Origin: Panagrolaimus kolymaensis
Lineage: Eukaryota > Nematoda > Chromadorea > Rhabditida > Panagrolaimidae
NCBI GenBank assembly: GCA_028622995.1
Contig: JAJQJQ010000005.1
Location: forward strand, 3,038,001 to 3,102,000
Direction of reading: 5' to 3'
DNA length: 64,000 nucleotides
Made by a program: the position numbers and the translations under genes. The notes beneath the pieces are model-generated. The model was given only the letters and a program-made list of their open reading frames with translations. It had not been told where the DNA came from and searched no databases. Position 1 is the stretch's first letter; every line of letters starts with the position of its first letter. Positions 58,401 through 64,000 of this stretch are shown in pieces.

Positions 58401-61400
58401 AGTATTCCACGTTGAAAAACATCTTTTTTTAATTCATCAAGTTTTCCTCTGAAAACCCGAAGACAGATATCTGGGCGATCAGCAAATGTTTAACCGGGCA
58501 TAAGAGCGTTTTGAATTTCAGGCCATTTTGGGTTTCCTGTAAAAGTCAGGAAAAAAGTATAATATCCAAATTCTCGATTGATTCGTGCTGCATTTGCATA
58601 TGCGTGTTGCATATCTGCTCTTGAACCTCTCACATTTTTTGTTAACATGTAAATTCTTCCCAAAGTTTCACCGGGATTAAGTCCTCTTCTCAAAGCATCT
58701 TGAAGTTCCTGAGGCCGAGTAGCACGCAAATTATCTTGAACCTTTTTCATCCATGTAATTTCATGATGTTCAACCCGATTAAGACTGACGATAGCATATT
58801 TCTGAGCTAAAGTTCTGTGAGACCACAACCAATGAAATTTTTTAATATCACCACGCATTTGAAACATGTATAAATAATATTGCCGAATGGAAACAAATTT
58901 ACGAGGATTGCTAACTTTTGCTTTTTTTGAAGATGGTTCCATATTATAATTTTCTTGATTTTCATCATAGTTTTCCTTATTAACAGGCGGTTCATCACAA
59001 TAAAGGCCTTCATTGGGATCTGGAGCAAGAACATTTGCTTCATCCATAAATACTTCCTCCTCTTCATCATAATTAGAAGCATTGATATTGTGGTTTTCAT
59101 TTTTATCAATGGGCTCATCAAAATTTAGGTTTTCATTTGAAGGAAGACGAATTACATTAGCATTTTCGATATCCATGGCTTTATTACTATCAGTTAAAAC
59201 ATTTGATTGAGTATTTTCGTAACCATTTATCAATTCATTATTGCCATTTGTGGGGTCAGATGCAAGAACATTTACTTCTTTAATATCTTCAGGTTTTTGA
59301 AAGTCAAAAACTGGTTCAATATCATTTTCATTTGGGATAATTAGCTCGTCAAGGATATGCATTTCATTTGAAAATGAAGCAACAATGTTATTTTCTTTAA
59401 CATCCATAGACTCTTCACAATAGGATAAAACATCTGGTTTGTTAATTTCGCATGGGTTAATAACTTCATCATCTGATGAAACTTTAGAATTTGTGGAAGA
59501 TTCATTTAATTCAATTTTATCCTTATGATTAATATTTATGGGTGCAATATCAGGCTCAGAAACAGGCTTTTTATTTGTTGTGAGAGATATACCAAGACGA
59601 TAACCTTGATCACCATATGGAGCCATTATTGGAAAAACCGTTGGATCAACATTTGGATCGAGCTCTTGAAGTTTAACAGTTCCGCCTTGTCTTGCTTTAA
59701 GAATAGCGCCAATAGTTTTTGGCGGTTCTCCAACATCTGACATCCACATAACAGCAACTTGTTCAGTTGTAGGTAGTTCAGTTTGATGAAGATGAATGTT
59801 GGGATCAGCTAAATTTTTAATCGCATGAGCTTCTCGATTATTTAATAATGATAAATAAAATTTTGGAATTTCCTTTCCCTCAGTTTCCGCCTTCTCTTTT
59901 GCTTCTTGATAAATCTCATTAGCTCGCTGATAAAGGTGAGCCAACGCATGATGTTGTCTAATCATAACATCCAGAATTCGAATAACATTAGGATCAAGTT
60001 GATCACCAAGACGACGTTCTCGAGCAAGAATAGACTCTTGACCACTCATGGTATAAAGTTGACCATACATTGGTTGTTGGTGTTCTTTGCAATATAAATC
60101 TGATAAATTGATTTTCATTTCTCCATTTAAACGACATACAACTGGTCCATGAAGCGGAGATGGTTCCATACCAATAACCAATGACGCAAATGCAAATTCA
60201 TTGTTATATTTAAGGGGACATTTTAAATAACTTTTCCCTAAAGGGTGATCTGGATCGCAGAGAGAAAACATGACTTCAGGAGGATTTTGTCGAATATTGA
60301 ATCGTTCACTAAGATCAACTTTTCCTTTGGCGCAACATGGGCGAGAAATTGAAAGAAATTCATGTTTTAATAATAAAGCACTACAATATTGACATGGATA
60401 AATAAAGCCACCAAGATCATGATATTCAATAATGTGTCGTAAAGGAATTGCACCACATCCATATCCGGGATGTTCTTTCTCACAATTCATAAAATCTATA
60501 ATGAAATTTAATATAAGTATTTACAAAATGGAGTTAACAACATACATCTCTTCTTTCGATTTTCTTCATTTCTTGCATTGTCTCGAAGGCGATGGACTTC
60601 TTTTATTTTATCCTAAAAATGGTGGAATTTGGAAAGGTCTGAAAACTATTTACCACTTACTTCGTGAATTTTAGAGTCTTCCATTGTCATGTTTATTTTG
60701 CGTTTGTAAGCTCGCTTTGGTGGATTTTTTACTTGGGGATTAACAGGATTTGGTTGGATAGAAACAACATTATTTAAAGGTTGGACTGGATCTGGCCACA
60801 CATCAACAATTCCATTTAATGCTTGCAAATCTCGTAAAAGAGTGTATGCACGTTCTCGTTCACGTCCAATAAAAAAGGGATTTAATCGTTGAGATGCTCC
60901 ATTAAATATTATTTTTTCAACCATAACAAAAATATGAATTCCACAACTTATTCCATCAAGTTGAAAATTATAAGTTGTTGCATCTGCCATATCTAATACA
61001 GTTCCTTCAGCCAAAACTCCACATTCTTGTAGAGCATAAATCAATGTTTCAAGGCGATCAATTAAATCATTAAAATGAACAACTTTATCTGGTTCACAGT
61101 TCATATATCCTCGGAAAAAAGAGTCATACAGCGTAGCGGTATTAGCATGAGCATCAATGGAAAGCAACCGCCAATGACCGCGAAACAACCATGGCATCAA
61201 TATCAAATGCGGGTTTTCCACTCTATTAATACGAAAAAAGTTTCTTGGTGGTGGGCTTGGAACTCTTTCCAAAAAATCAAGAATAATATAATCAAGTAAA
61301 GTAATTGATTGCCATGGAGTAAAATACCTCGTCGCAAATGATATGATTCCAGCGAATAAGCAACGCACTTGAAGGGTACAGACCCATTGATTTTCGGGAA

Positions 61401-63072
61401 CATCCAATAAAGTTGGATTATTAAATTCAATATCACCCAAATAATCAACTTCCTAAAATAATAATTTGATATATAAATTATCGAAAAATTTTAAAGTCAA
61501 TACCGGAATTACAAAATTTTGTTGTGGTTGATCAACTTCATCACCGAATGCATCAATTGTTTCATTTAACACTCGCTAAAAGTTTAAGTAAATTATTTTT
61601 GGAAAAAATATATGTAATGTTTTTAAAATTACGTTTTGGACGGGTGGCAGAAGATCAATAACTGCTTTTACAACTCTTTTCGATTTATCAACTATTTTTG
61701 AAAATATGCTGGAATTAGATGAAATTGGCTCATTCATCTTTTCAGCTTGTTTGCCAACTGAATTTATTGATAAAGGTTTCAAATTTGAAGTTGATACAGT
61801 TTCCGCATCATCTTTATCTTTTACCTTTGCAGCCTTTCGTTTTTCATAACTCTTTTTATTTGCTTCAGTTATTTTTGCCTAAAATTTATTTGTTTAAAAA
61901 ATTTATTAATTCATTTTAAGACAACCTTTTGCGCCGCAATATCTGCATCGGTTTTCTGTGGTTTAGCATTTTGTTTTTCATTTGCTGCTTTTTTCATTTG
62001 ATAGTTTTGTTTGTTATTCTGGCTCTTTACTTCCTATAATTTTTCTTCTTATATTATAAATTATAAAAAAAGCTTTTAATCAACCTTTTGTCCAGCAACT
62101 TTAGCATCATTTTTATTATTTATTTCTTTTTGTTTTTCAGCCTTTTTCTTTTGATAGTAGAGTTTACTATATTCGCTTTTTTTTGCCTAAATTTTTTTTA
62201 AATGTTTAAAAAGCTATATTTTAACTTTTGACCAACCTTAGCTGCGGCAATTTCATCTTCAGTTTTCTCTTTTCTTCTTCCCGTAGTTGGAGCATCGCAC
62301 TCATTGATGATGTTGTAAATGCGATAATGTTGAGAATCACTGGGAAATACTGTTGCTAGCCAGGTTATGAGTGAAAAAGTCGTTGCCCACGTAGCCTAAA
62401 AAATCACATATTCTTTCTCTGATAAATAAAAGAAGCTAATCAATTTCTAAATGTTATTGATGCAAACTTTAAAACTCACTTGAAAAAAATGTGTTAAACG
62501 TTTTTGTTTTTTCTTCGGGATTTCTTTTGTTTTTTCTACGTTCTTCAAATATCGTTCTGTAAATATACTCATATGCCTATTATTCCATGCTTTCGCAACT
62601 TTTAAATTTCGATCATATATATCGGGATGATCAAAGAATTGAGGAAAATTTTGTTTTCCTAATTCAATTGCTCTTGCAATATCAGCCATGCTAAAAAATA
62701 TTTTTATAACAATGTATAAAGTTTTTTTTTTGAAGGAAAGAAAATCAAATACCTCGTAATTTTCCTACTTAAAAGAATTGTAAATTCTCTTAAAGTAATC
62801 TCCCAATTTGCTGACCATAAAATATTATTTACAATTGCTTTGGATTCACTGTCATCCAAAAACCGCAGTAAAAAAACCATAACCATTTCTTCAGTATATT
62901 CTTCTTCCCTTGCCATATCAAGGTAAAGTTTCCAAAACGTTTCAAACCGCCTGCAATCATCACAGCCTTTAAAATTTTCAAGCATCATGCTTTCTGCAAG
63001 AGAAAAACAAAAATCTTTAAAAAAAATTGATGAGAAAACTTGATAAGTGTTGAATAAATCGAAGGGTATCAT
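55415..63072 (-). CDS. Helitron polyprotein: Ulp1/C48 protease fused to Rep and Pif1-like helicase, interrupted by one TAA
   Basis: Eleven exons join in one frame: 63072-62753, 62690-62480, 62395-62237, 62186-62085, 62033-61926, 61878-61633, 61575-61504, 61452-60661, 60612-60546, 60495-56297 and 56248-55415; 2,370 codons including the final stop. Residues 1-230: unknown helical N-terminus. 230-340: Lys-rich exon repeats. About 406-650: Ulp1/C48 cysteine protease fold, with GHWRLLSIDAH (His), TLYDSF (Asp), NFQLDGISCGIH (Gln, Cys). Then a Helitron-type N-domain with TVFPIMAPYGDQGYRLG and FFLTFTGNPKWPEI; HUH motif MLHAHILI; Rep tyrosine motif YTLKYVFKG. Helicase: Walker A GSGGTGKTTVF, Walker B IIFIDEVSM, GDFRQLPPV, TINKSQGQTL, YVALSRVR. 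Codon 1361 (58490-58492) is TAA, where relatives carry Gln (PG-stop-TFADRPD). Everything else is intact. An in-frame TAA precedes the start ATG. Confidence 0.85.
58915..59555 (-). repeat. Acidic repeat insert inside the Helitron N-domain
   Basis: About 213 residues, rich in Asp/Glu/Asn, between the YGDQGYRLG motif and RKFVSIRQYYLYMFQ. It contains 4-5 imperfect units of about 35-45 residues such as MDVKENNIVASFSNEM, EVNVLASDPTNGNNELI, MDIENANVIRLPSNENLNF and MDEANVLAPDPNEGLY. Confidence 0.7.
61800..62270 (-). repeat. Lys-rich repeats, one per exon, in the Helitron N-terminal region
   Basis: Consecutive phase-0 exons (ends of 62237, all of 62186-62085 and 62033-61926, start of 61878) each carry a unit ending in A-(A/G)-(A/Q)-K and centred on (S/N)YxxKKAxxxK. 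Examples: EYSKLYYQKKKAEKQKE, NYQMKKAANEKQ, SYEKRKAAKVKD. This looks like exon duplication. Confidence 0.6.
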
Positions 63073-64000
63073 TTAAATCCACGAAGCTTCAAAAAATCAT
63101 TATTCTTTTTAATCATAAACTTTCTTTTAAATTATCAAAGGAAAAAAATAAATCCAAACCTCATTATTTTTTATCCAAAAGAATGCATTTTTTTTGCGCC
63201 AAAAAGTGGCGTCCTTTTTCTCACATAATTCACCTTAAAATTATGGCATGTCATCCATCTCTGTCCCGCATTTTTATTCATCGAAACAATTTCCTTTCAT
63301 TAATGTTTAACGCTTTGGTAAAAAAGATTTTATTGAAATGAAAAAAATAATACTTTGAAACATTACCTGTATATAGGAAATTCAACGATTAATTGGGTTC
63401 AGCTAATATATAAGAAAATATCTAACGATAATTAATTACTGGTGTTTAATTAAAAAACAGTTTATTAGAAGCTTCATTAATTTTGAGTTTATTTTTTCGT
63501 TTTTTCAAACTATTATTGCTTCTTCAATTGTTTAGTTTAATATCGTATGTGATTTTTAATTTGAAAGGAATAACATCGAATAAAAATAAACAAATCATCT
63601 AGCCTTAAGTGACTTTAAAAAATATTTTAAATAAAGTAAAACAAAACACTTAAAAATTTTATTTAAAAATAAATGGATTTTTACCTTTTCGAAACTTTTT
63701 ATAAATTAACCTCAAGTGGTCAAAAATAAATCCTCTAGTAATTCTAAAAAGCTTAATTTTTTTAATACTCAAGCAAGTTTGGTGATAGATTGTAGTAGCT
63801 TTTTAGAAAATTTCATTTTTCTTTACATATTTTATAAAACACGTCAAAAAAAAGATAAAATATATTGCGTTTTTGTTAAATCTTCTTGATTCATCAAAAA
63901 AGGGCTTCGAAAATAATTAAAATAAAGTTCAACAAATCATCCACTTCCAACTCAACTAATAATAATTAATAACTACCCAACTATTTAAAAAAATGCTACA
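63073..64000. other. Right edge, nothing recognised
   Basis: AT-rich DNA upstream of the Helitron gene, which may include the Helitron 5' end. No ORF or repeat identified. Confidence 0.5.

Larger units (their letters stand above)
55212..63072 (-). mobile_element. Helitron-like rolling-circle transposon (ends not fully defined)
   Basis: Coding body of a Helitron on the minus strand, followed 179 nt after the stop by a perfect 11-bp hairpin (55212-55236). A hairpin near the 3' end is the classic Helitron hallmark. CTGG, a possible CTRR terminus, directly overlaps the end of the stem and is followed by T, but the usual 6-12 nt gap is missing. The 5' end (TC...) cannot be placed; it lies upstream of 63072. 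Only this one copy is in the window. Confidence 0.75.

Noticed and set aside
1..64000. tRNA and spliced-leader RNA genes
   Set aside because: No convincing cloverleaf with A/B boxes and no SL sequence seen by eye; a dedicated scan would be needed.

Overview
The window looks like nuclear DNA of a free-living or plant/animal-associated nematode, most plausibly a Tylenchina (clade IV, Panagrolaimus/cephalobid-like) species. The DNA is very AT-rich. Genes are dense on both strands and split by many 45-60 nt introns with short T-rich acceptors ending TTTTTAG. The gene set is typically nematode: a CLR-1-type receptor phosphatase, a nematode-type 7TM chemoreceptor, C-type lectins, UGTs and an F-box-like family. 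The phylum call is firm; the clade is inference.

Left third (1-25 kb). A VWD/mucin/C-type-lectin secreted protein runs off the left edge (minus), with a short divergent paralogue head-to-head. Then come a convergent pair of intracellular paralogues with a possible cystatin-like fold, a two-domain C-type lectin broken by a TGA, a glycine-rich secreted protein, an Srh/Str-like GPCR, a HAT/F-box-like protein, an anillin, a candidate structured RNA and the FG nucleoporin Nup54.

Middle (24-47 kb). Two paralogous secreted proteins of an unnamed family flank a UDP-glycosyltransferase (with an in-frame TAG) and a 695-bp TA-flanked MITE. Next are a secreted agmatine-deiminase/PAD-fold protein that seems to have lost its catalytic residues, mitochondrial D-2-hydroxyglutarate dehydrogenase with an unrelated six-exon gene nested antisense in its 2.8-kb intron, a secreted glycine-rich protein, and ATP synthase delta with a GC-AG intron.

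Right third (47-64 kb). A clr-1-like receptor tyrosine phosphatase is followed by two tiny convergent genes whose stop codons overlap. From 63.1 to 55.2 kb (minus) lies a Helitron-like transposon. Eleven exons join in frame into one 2,370-codon reading frame (including the final stop): N-terminal domain, lysine-rich exon repeats, Ulp1/C48 cysteine protease, Helitron N-domain, HUH Rep, then Pif1-like helicase. One TAA interrupts it between the Helitron N-domain and the HUH motif.

No operon-like functional grouping is evident. The recurring themes are local duplication (four paralogue pairs or sets), secreted proteins with TATA boxes, and single nonsense codons in three otherwise intact genes. 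All exon models were made by eye from splice consensus and reading-frame continuity; no search was run.
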